Assembly: GCF_035762905.1 (NCBI RefSeq)
Contig: NZ_DASUCC010000056.1
Span: 74,005-138,004 of the forward strand
Direction of reading: 5' to 3'
From: DASYTH01 sp035762905
GTDB lineage: Bacteria > Actinomycetota > Actinomycetes > Mycobacteriales > Pseudonocardiaceae
Length of the DNA stretch: 64,000 nucleotides
The notes beneath the pieces are model-generated. The model did not search any database, was not told the DNA's origin, and saw nothing but the letters and a program-made list of their open reading frames with translations. A program made the position numbers and the translations under genes. Positions 26,003 to 33,829 of the stretch are shown here, piece after piece (position 1 is the stretch's first letter; every line of letters starts with the position of its first letter).

Positions 26003-26962
26003 ATGAAGAGACAGGCCATCGTCGCGCTCACCGCGAGCGCCCTGGTCACCGTGTCGATGGTGGTGGCCGCGCCCACCTCGAGCGCCGATCTGGTCACCCA
26101 CTGCGTCGGCACCGGCGGGGCCGTGACCGTCCCCGGTGATCTCCTCGTGCCGGCCGGCGAGTCCTGCACCCTGGACGGCACCACGGTCACCGGTAACGTG
26201 CGGGTGTCCGCCGGCAGCAACCTGATCGTCTCCGGTGGCACGTTCCAGCGCGACGTCCAGGTCGCGCTGGACGGCTACCTCGACGTGACGGACACCACCG
26301 TCACCGGCCAGATCATGGTGGCAGCAGGCGGTTTCGGCGCCTTCCTCCGGGGCAGTGAGACCGGCGGCATCACGCTGGCGCCGCAGGGCGGCACCACGGT
26401 CCAGGGCTTCCTGTTCGTCGACGACACCACGATCAACGGCAACGTGACGTCCGGGGTCGGGGAGTTCAGCCTGACCGGTGCCCAGATCACCGGCAACCTC
26501 AGCACCGACGGCGCCTACTACACCGACCTGGTCGACTCGTTCCTCGACGGAACCCTGTCCGTGCGGAACAACGCGACCGGCAGCGTGGTCTGCGGCAGCG
26601 CCGTGCAGGGCGCGGCCACGTTCGGCACCAACCAGGGCGGCATCCAGTTGGGCCCCAACGGAAACCTGGACAGCTGCGGCTCCGGCGGCTTCTTCGGCCG
26701 CGACGTCACGATCTCCGGCACCACCGGCCGCACCGTGGTCGACGACAACATCATCAACGGCCGGTTGGTGCTCGAGGCCAACGACCCGGTCGCCGAGGTG
26801 GCCGGCAACAACCGCATCCGCGGCGGGATCGTCGGTGACCACGACGAACCCGGGACGGCCAGGCCCGCCGGCACCGGTCGGGACCGCGCCACCGACCGGG
26901 CCGGCGAGCGCCGCGCCGGGGCCGTCCAGGCCGCCGCGGATGCGGGCCGGGCGCGACTGTAG
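26003..26962 (+). CDS. Secreted beta-repeat protein of unknown function
   Basis: The 319-residue protein has a signal peptide (about 1-28, cleaved near SSADL) and then repeated short strands with the pattern xVTGNVxVxxGxxLxVxGGTFxxDV. This suggests a right-handed beta-helix or bactofilin-like solenoid (about 35-285). The C-terminus is Arg/Ala-rich and probably disordered. GAGGAGAG lies just before the ATG. It follows the cupredoxin gene by 18 bp and is probably the last gene of the exported copper/sugar operon. I recognise no enzyme motif. Confidence 0.72.
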   Translation: MKRQAIVALTASALVTVSMVVAAPTSSADLVTHCVGTGGAVTVPGDLLVPAGESCTLDGTTVTGNVRVSAGSNLIVSGGTFQRDVQVALDGYLDVTDTTVTGQIMVAAGGFGAFLRGSETGGITLAPQGGTTVQGFLFVDDTTINGNVTSGVGEFSLTGAQITGNLSTDGAYYTDLVDSFLDGTLSVRNNATGSVVCGSAVQGAATFGTNQGGIQLGPNGNLDSCGSGGFFGRDVTISGTTGRTVVDDNIINGRLVLEANDPVAEVAGNNRIRGGIVGDHDEPGTARPAGTGRDRATDRAGERRAGAVQAAADAGRARL

Positions 26963-26968
26963 GACCGC

Positions 26969-27718
26969 TCAGCGGCCGAACCCGCGCAGTGCGCGGGTGA
27001 TGCCGCGAGCGGCGGCCATGACGAGCGGGGCGAGAGCGGCGGGCTGCGCGCAGTCCGCCCGGACCACCAGCGACACCGCGGCGGTCACAGCGTCGCTCGG
27101 GTCGCGGATCGGCGCGGCGACGGACAGGGCATCGACGGTGACCTGTCCGTCGCTGACCGCGTAACCGTTGCGTCGGGTCGCGGCGAGCACCTCGCGGAGC
27201 CGGACCGGGTCGATGATGGTCTTGGGACTGTAGGCATGCAGCGGCGTGCCCAACAGCTCGTCCTGCACCGCCACCGGGGCATGCGCCAGCAGCACCAGCC
27301 CGACACCGGTGGCATGCAGGGCGAACCGGCCGCCGACCCGGGTCAGGACCGGAACGGCGTGCCGGCCGGCGATCCGCTCGACGAACACCACCTCGAGGCC
27401 CGCGCGCACGGCGAGCTGGACGTTCTCGTGGCTGACCTCGTAGAGATCCTCGAGGAACGGCATCGCGGCCTCACGCAGCCCGAGTCCACGCGGCGCCAGC
27501 GAGGCGACCTCCCACAGCCGCAGTCCGATCCGCAGCCGGCCGTCGGCGCCGCGTTCGATGGCCCCCCAGGCGACCAGCTCACGCACCCGGCGGTGCGCCG
27601 TCGGAATCGACACCCCGGCCCGCCGGGCCAGCTCGCTGAGGGTCAGCTCCGGTGCCTCCGGCGTGAACGCGCCCAGCAGCGCCAGCACTTTTCCCGTGAC
27701 CGACCGGGTCGCCGCCAT
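26969..27718 (-). CDS. IclR-family regulator
   Basis: The 249-residue protein has an N-terminal IclR winged helix (VTGKVLALLGAFT, LTLSELARRAGVSIPTAHRR) and a C-terminal effector-binding domain (VQLAVRAGLEVVFVERIAG, GRFALHATGVGLVLLA, GYAVSDGQVTVDALSVAAPI). IclR proteins often control aromatic-compound catabolism. GGGAGGGGAG precedes the ATG. It is the last gene of the Rieske oxygenase operon, nine bases after the reductase gene, so it probably regulates that operon in response to its aromatic substrate. Confidence 0.9.
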   Translation of the reverse strand: MAATRSVTGKVLALLGAFTPEAPELTLSELARRAGVSIPTAHRRVRELVAWGAIERGADGRLRIGLRLWEVASLAPRGLGLREAAMPFLEDLYEVSHENVQLAVRAGLEVVFVERIAGRHAVPVLTRVGGRFALHATGVGLVLLAHAPVAVQDELLGTPLHAYSPKTIIDPVRLREVLAATRRNGYAVSDGQVTVDALSVAAPIRDPSDAVTAAVSLVVRADCAQPAALAPLVMAAARGITRALRGFGR

Positions 27719-27727
27719 CTCCCCTCC

Positions 27728-28657
27728 CTACAGATCAAGGACGAGACGCGCTCCGCACGCGCGGGACACACAGATCATCATGACCTCTCCGGCCGCGCGC
27801 TCCTCCGGCGAGAGCAGCGCGTCGCGGTGATCGGGCTCCCCGGACAGCACCCCGGTCTCGCAGGTGCCGCAGGTGCCCTCCCGGCAGGATGACAGCACCG
27901 GGATGCCGGCGGCCAGCACGGTGTCCAGGATCGACCGGTCCGCCGGCACGTGCAGGGTCCGGCCGGACCGGGCCAGCTCGACCTCGAAGCCGGTGCCGGC
28001 ACCGGTGGCGGCCACCGGGGTGAACCGCTCGACGTGCAGGGTCCGGCCGGCGCGGCGCCGCTCCACCGCGGCCAGCAAAGGTTCCGGACCGCAGCAGTAC
28101 ACCGCCGTGTCCGGACCGGTTCCGCGCAGCAGCTCGTCAACGGGCAGCAAGCCGGTCTCGTCCTCGGGCAACACGCGCACCCGGTCGCCGTACCGGCCGA
28201 GCTCCGGGAGAAAGGCCATCGACGTCCGGCGCCGCCCGCCGTACACCAGTCGCCACGGCACCCCGCGCGCGGCGACCGCCGCCACCATCGGCACGATCGG
28301 CGTGATCCCGATGCCGCCCGCGATGAACAGGTAGCGCGCCGCATCGACCAACGGGAAGTTGTTGCGCGGCCCGCGGATGCGGACCGGGTCGCCGGGCCGC
28401 AGCCGGTCGTGGACGTGTGCCGAGCCGCCCCGGCCGGCGGGTTCGCGCAGTACGGCCAGCTGGAACACCGACCGGTCGGCCGGATCCCCGCACAGCGAGT
28501 ACTGACGCACCAGCTCGGGGCGCAGCACGAGGTCGAGGTGCGCGCCCGGTTCCCACGCCGGCAGCCGCTCGTTCTCCGGGTGCCGCAACGTCAGCCGGAC
28601 GACGTCCCGGGCGACGATCTCCCGGTGCGCCAGCACCAGGGCGCCCTCGGTCGTCAC
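27728..28657 (-). CDS. VanB-type oxidoreductase (FMN / NAD / plant-type ferredoxin)
   Basis: The 309-residue protein is a phthalate-dioxygenase-reductase-like electron carrier. It has an FMN-binding barrel (RQYSLCGDP), an NAD domain (FIAGGIGITPIVPMV, YCCGPEPLL) and a C-terminal [2Fe-2S] ferredoxin (CREGTCGTCETGV plus a distal Cys in MICVSRA). It should pass electrons from NAD(P)H to the adjacent Rieske oxygenase. The GTG at 28657 overlaps the stop of the small CHCG gene (GTGA). Together with the Rieske gene it has the form of vanillate O-demethylase VanAB. Confidence 0.9.
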   Translation of the reverse strand: MTTEGALVLAHREIVARDVVRLTLRHPENERLPAWEPGAHLDLVLRPELVRQYSLCGDPADRSVFQLAVLREPAGRGGSAHVHDRLRPGDPVRIRGPRNNFPLVDAARYLFIAGGIGITPIVPMVAAVAARGVPWRLVYGGRRRTSMAFLPELGRYGDRVRVLPEDETGLLPVDELLRGTGPDTAVYCCGPEPLLAAVERRRAGRTLHVERFTPVAATGAGTGFEVELARSGRTLHVPADRSILDTVLAAGIPVLSSCREGTCGTCETGVLSGEPDHRDALLSPEERAAGEVMMICVSRACGARLVLDL

Positions 28658-28812
28658 CGTGCCGGCACCGGCCGGTGACCGTCGGGGTGGCGCAGCAGCC
28701 AGTCCCACAGGGTGGCCGGATCCTCGAAGGTGTGCTCGGCGCCGCAATGGCAGGTGCCGACGAGGAGGTCGGTGCCGGGCGTCCAGTGCACCGTGTAGAC
28801 GGTGCGGGTCAT
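28654..28812 (-). CDS. Small CHCG-motif protein between oxygenase and reductase
   Basis: A 52-residue protein with no family I can name. It has GTCHCGAEHTFEDPATLWDW and LLRHPDGH. The CHC and late His residues could bind a metal, like half a zinc ribbon. I used the ATG at 28812. An ATG at 28878 would add 22 residues (MSGLASES..., formed by the dispersed repeat) and would place the start four bases after the Rieske stop. It is coupled to the reductase by GTGA overlap. Its place between the two oxygenase components suggests an accessory role. Confidence 0.68.
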   Translation of the reverse strand: MTRTVYTVHWTPGTDLLVGTCHCGAEHTFEDPATLWDWLLRHPDGHRPVPAR

Positions 28813-28855
28813 CGCCGCAGCCGCCTCGCCGCCTCGCCCACCCGTCGGCAGGGCA

Positions 28856-28877
28856 GATTCGCTCGCAAGCCCGCTCA
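28856..28877. repeat. Dispersed 22-bp repeat, copy 2
   Basis: Reads GATTCGCTCGCAAG then CCCGCTCA, one mismatch from the copy at 5988-6009. It sits at the Rieske/CHCG-protein junction and encodes LASES on the minus strand, as copy 1 does. Confidence 0.75.
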
Positions 28878-28879
28878 TC

Positions 28880-29935
28880 TCAGGTCACCGCCGGCACCGG
28901 CCGGTGCTCGCCGGCCGCCATCCGTTGCAGAATCCGCCGCGCGGCCAGGCCCCCGGTGTCGATGTTGATCGACAGTTCCTGGCCGCCGGCCGGCTCCTCG
29001 GCGATCACCCGCTCCAGGATGTTCAGCGCCGTCACGTCCTGCATCACCACGGTGTGGTTGCTCTGCCTGAGGAACTCCGACACTTCCGCATCGTCGATCG
29101 CGAAGTCCCTTGCCACCGCCCAGAAGTCGTGCGTGCTGTGCTCGGTCTCGGGCGTGATCGCGTACACCACCTCGACGTGGAAGCCGTGCGGGTCGGAGCC
29201 GTCCGGCTCGGGCAGCACCCCAGCCGGGGCGATCCGGCTGTGCAGCAGGTACAGGCACGGCGGGTGGTACTCGATGTCCTGCCAGCGGGTGATCCGGCCC
29301 TGGATGCCGGTCGACCGCGCGTAGAACGGCGGGCAGGCGGCGTCGGCCATCCGCCGGCTCACGTAGACGATCGCGTTGTCCTCGTCCACCTCGGTGACGA
29401 TCGGCGTCTGGGCCACCTCGGGCGTGCCGATGTGACCGGCGTGCAGGTACGTCTCGTGCGACAGGTCCAGCAGGTTGTCCACCAGCAGCAGGTACCGGGC
29501 GGCGAGCGGTTCCATCCCGCGCACGGTGGCGTAGCGCGGATCCGCCAGCCATGGCGCCCGGGGGACCGTCGACTCGTCGGCCAACTCCCGGTCCCCGATC
29601 CACACCCACACGAACGAGTCCCGCTCCACCACCGGATACGCCGGAACCCGTGCCGTGCGCGGAATCCGCGTCTGCCCGGGCACCCCCACACAGGCGCCGC
29701 TCGTGTCGTAGGTGAACCCGTGGTACCCACACACGATCGTGTCCCCGGCCAGCCGGCTCTCCGACAGCGGGAACCGCCGGTGCACACACCGGTCCGCCAG
29801 CGCCACCACCGACCCCGCCCTGTCCCGGAACAACACCAGCGGCTCCCCGAGCACCGTCCTCGCCAGCAGTTCCCGCCCCACCTCGTCCCCGTACGCCGCG
29901 ACGTACCACCGGTCGCGAACGAACTCCGTCATCAT
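28880..29935 (-). CDS. Rieske aromatic-ring oxygenase, VanA type
   Basis: The 351-residue terminal oxygenase has a Rieske [2Fe-2S] site (CVHRRFPLS and CGYHGFTYD) and a mononuclear iron site in NLLDLSHETYLHAGHIG. Single-component oxygenases of this shape include vanillate O-demethylase and related aryl-ether or sulfonate oxygenases. The two adjacent ATGs at 29935/29932 follow GGGAG by seven bases; the in-frame ORF extends further without support. First gene of an operon with the CHCG protein, the VanB-type reductase and IclR. The substrate is not determined by sequence; vanillate is one candidate. Confidence 0.88.
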   Translation of the reverse strand: MMTEFVRDRWYVAAYGDEVGRELLARTVLGEPLVLFRDRAGSVVALADRCVHRRFPLSESRLAGDTIVCGYHGFTYDTSGACVGVPGQTRIPRTARVPAYPVVERDSFVWVWIGDRELADESTVPRAPWLADPRYATVRGMEPLAARYLLLVDNLLDLSHETYLHAGHIGTPEVAQTPIVTEVDEDNAIVYVSRRMADAACPPFYARSTGIQGRITRWQDIEYHPPCLYLLHSRIAPAGVLPEPDGSDPHGFHVEVVYAITPETEHSTHDFWAVARDFAIDDAEVSEFLRQSNHTVVMQDVTALNILERVIAEEPAGGQELSINIDTGGLAARRILQRMAAGEHRPVPAVT

Positions 29936-30104
29936 CGCGTCACTCCCTGCCACCGAACGGAAAGCCCGCCTCTGACGATCAGCCGCCCGCGCGGCGAGTG
30001 GTAGCCGGGTTTTCACTCAGTGAAACCGCAATTGGATTGAACCACTCTTGTTACCCGTTCGTATCCAGCGGTGAGGGCGGCACGAACGCGTGAAGGAGTG
30101 GTGG

Positions 30105-30923
30105 ATGTCCCTGTTGGCAAGCGTTGGCCGGCACCGTAAGCGGGCGAGACTCGGGCTGGCCGTCGCGGTCGGCGCAGCGGCCATCGCCTCGGTCGCCGTG
30201 GTCCTGACCGGCGGCAGCAGCGAGGCCGCGGAATCCTGCCAGGGACTGGACACCGCCCTGCAGAACAACCTCGACTTCATCGCCGCCCAGCAAGCCGACC
30301 CCGACGCCCAGTCGGCGGCCCGGATCGCCAACCGCCAGGCCGTCGTCGACCAGCTCCAGCAACGCCGCCACGCCGCCGGCTGCACCGGAACCGTTGCCGC
30401 ACAACCGATCAACCCCGGCAACTCCGGCGAGTCCTGCGCCGGCCTCGATCAGGCCCTGCAGAACAACCTGAACTTCATCGCCGCCCAGCAAGCCGATCCC
30501 GACGCCCAGTCGGCGGCCCGGATCGCCAACCGCCAAGCCGTGGTCGACCAGCTCCAGCAACGCCGCCAAGCCGCCGGCTGCACCACGAACATCGCCCCCA
30601 CCCCACCCGCACAGCTACAACCCACCCAACCCACCGCACCGCCCCAACCCGCGGCCCCGCCCGCGCCCGACCCGGGTGCGGTCGTCTGCCCCGGCTCCAC
30701 GGTCACCCTGTCCGGTGAGGACGGTGCACCAGCCGCCTCCAGCGACCGGTTCCCCTCCGGCACCCGGCTCCGGGTGACCAACCTGGACAACGACAAATCC
30801 ACCACCGTCACCGTCACCGCGGTCTCCGGCAGCTGCGTCCTGCTCAACGACGCCGCCTTCGACCAGGTCCGCGAACCGGGCAAGAACCTGATCCGCCGCG
30901 CCAGGATCGAGCGCGTCGGTTAG
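30105..30923 (+). CDS. Secreted protein with duplicated helical repeat and DPBB domain
   Basis: The 272-residue protein has an N-terminal membrane/signal segment (about 14-40). Two near-identical 52-residue helical repeats follow (about 43-94 and 109-160), each starting ESC and ending GCT. Then come a Pro/Gln-rich linker and a C-terminal double-psi beta-barrel-like domain of RlpA/expansin style (VCPGSTVTLSGEDG, SGTRLRVTNLDNDKSTTVTV, LLNDAAFDQV). Two cysteines frame each repeat, so each may close with a disulfide. The ATG at 30105 follows GGAG by six bases. A cell-wall role is likely from the DPBB fold; no catalytic residues are claimed. Confidence 0.8.
   Translation: MSLLASVGRHRKRARLGLAVAVGAAAIASVAVVLTGGSSEAAESCQGLDTALQNNLDFIAAQQADPDAQSAARIANRQAVVDQLQQRRHAAGCTGTVAAQPINPGNSGESCAGLDQALQNNLNFIAAQQADPDAQSAARIANRQAVVDQLQQRRQAAGCTTNIAPTPPAQLQPTQPTAPPQPAAPPAPDPGAVVCPGSTVTLSGEDGAPAASSDRFPSGTRLRVTNLDNDKSTTVTVTAVSGSCVLLNDAAFDQVREPGKNLIRRARIERVG
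30231..30584 (+). repeat. Recent in-frame tandem duplication of 156 bp
   Basis: Units at 30231-30386 and 30429-30584 (offset 198 bp) are nearly identical even at third codon positions, for example GGCGGCCCGGATCGCCAACC in both. This implies a recent duplication or gene conversion inside the DPBB-protein gene. Confidence 0.9.
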
Positions 30924-31369
30924 GACCCGGGGTTGGTGTAGACGCGACGTGGGGTGATCAGGACGGCGGTGCGGCGTTCCTCGGCCATCACGCGGTCGTA
31001 GGTGTCCCAGTCGTCGTGGGTGCCGCCTGCGGCCCGGAAGATCTCGCGCAGCAACAAGCGGAGGGCTTCGGCGTCGAGGTCCGGGTGCGGGTCGTCGGGG
31101 CCGATCAGCTCGACGTCTCCCTCGACGCTCGCCCAACGCCAGCCGGCCCTGGCGACGATCGTGGTCCGGGGGCGGGCCCGGAGGTTGTGCAGCTTGCGCG
31201 AGCCGCCGACGGCCACCAACCCGACGACCTGATCGGACCGCAGCGGGTGGGCCAGCACCCCGGCGTTGACCACCGAGGACTGGACGCTGCCGTCACCCCG
31301 CACCGTGTTGACCACACACAGCCCGTGGTCGAGCGGCACCAACTCGGCGAACGCGGCGAGGTCGGTCAC
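30920..31369 (-). CDS. PNPOx-like flavin/F420-binding protein
   Basis: The 149-residue protein matches the small split-barrel family of pyridoxamine-phosphate-oxidase-like and F420H2-dependent reductases. It has DGSVQSSVVNAGVLAHP, then SRKLHNLRARPRTTIVA and WRWASVEGDVELIGP, the strand order seen in actinobacterial F420-dependent enzymes. The start is GTG at 31369. Its stop overlaps the convergent DPBB gene by three to four bases. Cofactor (F420, FMN or haem) cannot be fixed from sequence. Confidence 0.8.
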   Translation of the reverse strand: MTDLAAFAELVPLDHGLCVVNTVRGDGSVQSSVVNAGVLAHPLRSDQVVGLVAVGGSRKLHNLRARPRTTIVARAGWRWASVEGDVELIGPDDPHPDLDAEALRLLLREIFRAAGGTHDDWDTYDRVMAEERRTAVLITPRRVYTNPGS

Positions 31370-31379
31370 GCTGCCGATC

Positions 31380-31595
31380 CTAATGCGGGCGGGACTCCTG
31401 TTCGGTCCAGTCGGCCGCGCTCAGGCCGTCGGGGTGGCCGGGCGGCCATTGGACCAGCTCGATCCGGTTGCCGTCGGGATCGCTGATCCAGGAGGTGAGG
31501 AGTCGGCGGAGCCGTCCGGAGATCCGGGGGCCTCGGCGTCGACGCCGTTGGCGGCGAGATCGGCCACCCGCAGGCCGAAGTGCAGGGTCCGCATC
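31380..31595 (-). pseudogene. VOC/glyoxalase-family gene remnant
   Basis: The ATG at 31595 opens a typical VOC start (MRTLHFGLRVADLAA), which then jumps straight to NGVDAEAPGSPDGSADS, a segment normally about 80 residues later. The ending continues in another frame as TSWISDPDGNRIELVQWPPG followed by HPDGLSAADW. So the gene has a large internal deletion and a frameshift. It sits just upstream of the PNPOx-like gene on the same strand. Confidence 0.75.
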
Positions 31596-31711
31596 GCCTT
31601 TCCTTTCCAGTGCCCGCCTGGCTACAGTCGACCTTCCCACAGACCCCTTGCGCGCTTGACGGGGCCGCCCGGTCGCGGTAAGAGTGCGGTCCTCACGCAG
31701 GGGAGGCGGAC

Positions 31712-32947
31712 ATGGTGCGGTGGCGACCGGTCGCGATCACGGCGGTCCTGGTCCTGGCGGTCTCCGCCTGCAGTCACCCGCCCAGCGGCCCGACCCTCGC
31801 CTTCGGCGGCGCCCGCCCCGCCTCCGGCACGCAGTCCGCCACCGCGACGACCCCACCCCGGGCGCCCGGCTGGTATTCGGCCACCCCACCACCGACCAAG
31901 CCCACCACCATGTACTGGGACGTGGCGGCGCTCGACGCGACGCACGCCTGGTCGGTGGGCGGCGGCGACGGGTACTCGGTGGACGCGCCGGCCACGACCG
32001 GCCACCCGCTGGTCGCCAAGTGGGACGGCCGGCAGTGGACCCGGATGGAGTTACCGGCCGACTGGAAGGCGACCGGCGTCAGCCTGGTCGCGGCCGACTC
32101 ACCCACCAACGTGTGGATCAAGGGCAGCCCGTGGATCACCAGCCCGGACGCCAACCTGACCATGCTGCTGCGCTACGACGGCTCGAACTGGCAGCAGGTC
32201 GCGTTCCCGCCCGGTGCGACGCCGAGCTCGCTGACGATCACCGGCATGGCCGTCGTCGGCGGCCACACCTGGCTGGTCGGTCACGAGGGCGTCAAAACGA
32301 TCATCCAGGAGTGGGACGGCCAGACCTGGAAGGCGCACCAACCTCCGGCCGAATGCACCCAGGGCGGCACCTCGTTCGCCGGCATGCCCAACTTCTGCAA
32401 CCTCAACTCGGTCACCGCGTTCGGCCCCGACGACATCTGGGCCGCCGGCAACGGCGCATGGGCCGGCTTCAAGGGCCCGCTGCTGCTGCACTGGGACGGC
32501 ACCGGCTGGCAGGTCGTCCAGGTGGGCAGCTACAACGAGGAATTCACCCTGGTCGCCGTTGCCGGCCGGTCCGGCACCGACGTGTGGGCCGCCGGCCACA
32601 TCAACATGGGCGGCAAACAACTCGTCGTCCACAGCGACGGCAAATCCTGGCAAGCGTTCCGGGACCTCCCCGACGCCGTGATGACCGACCTCACCGTCGA
32701 CGCCGACGGCCAACCCTGGCTGATCCGCACCTACCCGCCGGCCTCCACCACCACCTTCACCACCTACGCCGACGGCAAATGGACCGACACCCTCGTCCCC
32801 ACCCCCAACGGTGCCAGCGGCGTCAGCATGAAAGCCGTCACCGCCATCCCCCGCACCCGCCACCTCCTCGCCGTAGGCGGCGTCGACCTCCCCACCAACC
32901 CGGTCACGATCCAAGCCCACTTCATGGACTACGTCGGCAAGCCCTAG
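31712..32947 (+). CDS. Lipoprotein with WD/beta-propeller-like repeats
   Basis: The 411-residue exported lipoprotein has a type II signal peptide with lipobox AVSAC (Cys 20). A low-complexity Pro/Thr linker and several repeats follow with the pattern ...DIWAAGN...LLLHWDGTGWQVV..., which suggests a secreted beta-propeller of about six blades. It resembles actinobacterial hypothetical lipoproteins with no known role. It stands alone, with its 3' end facing the permuted-papain gene. A sugar- or protein-binding role outside the membrane is possible but unproven. Confidence 0.78.
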   Translation: MVRWRPVAITAVLVLAVSACSHPPSGPTLAFGGARPASGTQSATATTPPRAPGWYSATPPPTKPTTMYWDVAALDATHAWSVGGGDGYSVDAPATTGHPLVAKWDGRQWTRMELPADWKATGVSLVAADSPTNVWIKGSPWITSPDANLTMLLRYDGSNWQQVAFPPGATPSSLTITGMAVVGGHTWLVGHEGVKTIIQEWDGQTWKAHQPPAECTQGGTSFAGMPNFCNLNSVTAFGPDDIWAAGNGAWAGFKGPLLLHWDGTGWQVVQVGSYNEEFTLVAVAGRSGTDVWAAGHINMGGKQLVVHSDGKSWQAFRDLPDAVMTDLTVDADGQPWLIRTYPPASTTTFTTYADGKWTDTLVPTPNGASGVSMKAVTAIPRTRHLLAVGGVDLPTNPVTIQAHFMDYVGKP

Positions 32948-32956
32948 CCGACGGAG

Positions 32957-33628
32957 TCAGTTCTTGACGGAGCCCTTGGCCGTGACGCGCGCGTCGGGCG
33001 GGATCCGTACGGCGATCTCCTTCCCGAGCCGCGAGCCGGCCAGCAACCTCAGGTCGTCACCGCTCCAGAACCGGCCGGGGTCGTACCAGTTCGGTCGAGG
33101 CCCCGCGGGCAGCAGACCCATGGCCTCATAGGTCACCGCGACGACCTCCGCGCAATAGGCGGTCTCCAGACCGGTGTCCGGCGCGCCCCGCTTCAGCCTC
33201 GGCAGCCGGCCGCCAAGCCAGCGCGTGAAGAGCCGGGCGGTGGAGGGGAACGGGGTGCCGTCAAGCCGTGCGATAGTGCGCAGCACCGCATCCTCCACCT
33301 CCTGGGTGATCGGCTGGTCCAGCTGACGAAGCCAGGCCCGCTGCCCGTACCTCGTTGCCCACACCACGACGGCGTCACGCAGGTCGTGCAACTGCACCCC
33401 GCGCTGGTGAGCGCCGGTCCACAGGTCGGGCAAGGACCGGCCCAACTCGGCGTGCCACATCAGCGGCGGCAGATCCTCGATGACCACGGACATGCCGACG
33501 TGGTTGACCGGGCTGTTCGTCGTCACCTGGATCGCCCGGTCGGCCTTGCTGCGGCCACGGAAGAGCCACACATCACCGGTACGCGTCACGTCGACAGCCT
33601 CGTCGAGGCTGATCTGGGTGTCGGCCAC
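32957..33628 (-). CDS. Permuted papain-like (YiiX/NlpC-P60 type) amidase
   Basis: The 223-residue protein has the circularly permuted NlpC/P60 layout. The candidate catalytic His comes first (NSPVNHVGMSVVIEDLP) and the Cys late (ETAYCAEVVAVTYEAMG). TGDVWLFRGRSKADRAIQ at the start is typical of YiiX-like proteins. There is no signal peptide, so it acts in the cytoplasm or at the inner membrane face. Members of this fold act on lipids, amides or peptides. The start is GTG at 33628. Divergent from a small membrane protein 17 bp away. Confidence 0.78.
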   Translation of the reverse strand: MADTQISLDEAVDVTRTGDVWLFRGRSKADRAIQVTTNSPVNHVGMSVVIEDLPPLMWHAELGRSLPDLWTGAHQRGVQLHDLRDAVVVWATRYGQRAWLRQLDQPITQEVEDAVLRTIARLDGTPFPSTARLFTRWLGGRLPRLKRGAPDTGLETAYCAEVVAVTYEAMGLLPAGPRPNWYDPGRFWSGDDLRLLAGSRLGKEIAVRIPPDARVTAKGSVKN

Positions 33629-33645
33629 CGTTGTAGCCTAGGCAG

Positions 33646-33816
33646 ATGCGCTGGCTGAAAGTGCTTGGCCTGGCGGGCTTCGTCGGGATCGCCGCAACCG
33701 GCGTGGTGATCGCCCGGGCAGAGCGGCGCCGCCGCGCCTACACGCCCGACCAGATCAGGGAGCGGCTGCACGCCCGCGTCGCCGAGGTGTCCGGCGCCCC
33801 GACCGCACGCGAGTGA
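33646..33816 (+). CDS. Small single-span membrane protein
   Basis: A 56-residue protein: MRWLKVLGLAGFVGIAATG and further hydrophobic residues form one membrane span. A basic patch (RAERRRR) and then a short helix (YTPDQIRERLHARVAEV) follow. The pattern is familiar from conserved actinobacterial small membrane proteins of unknown role. It starts 17 bp from the divergent amidase start and ends 14 bp before the convergent PAP2 stop. It is too short for many gene finders, but codon use supports it. Confidence 0.72.
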   Translation: MRWLKVLGLAGFVGIAATGVVIARAERRRRAYTPDQIRERLHARVAEVSGAPTARE

Positions 33817-33829
33817 TCGCTGTCAGCGC

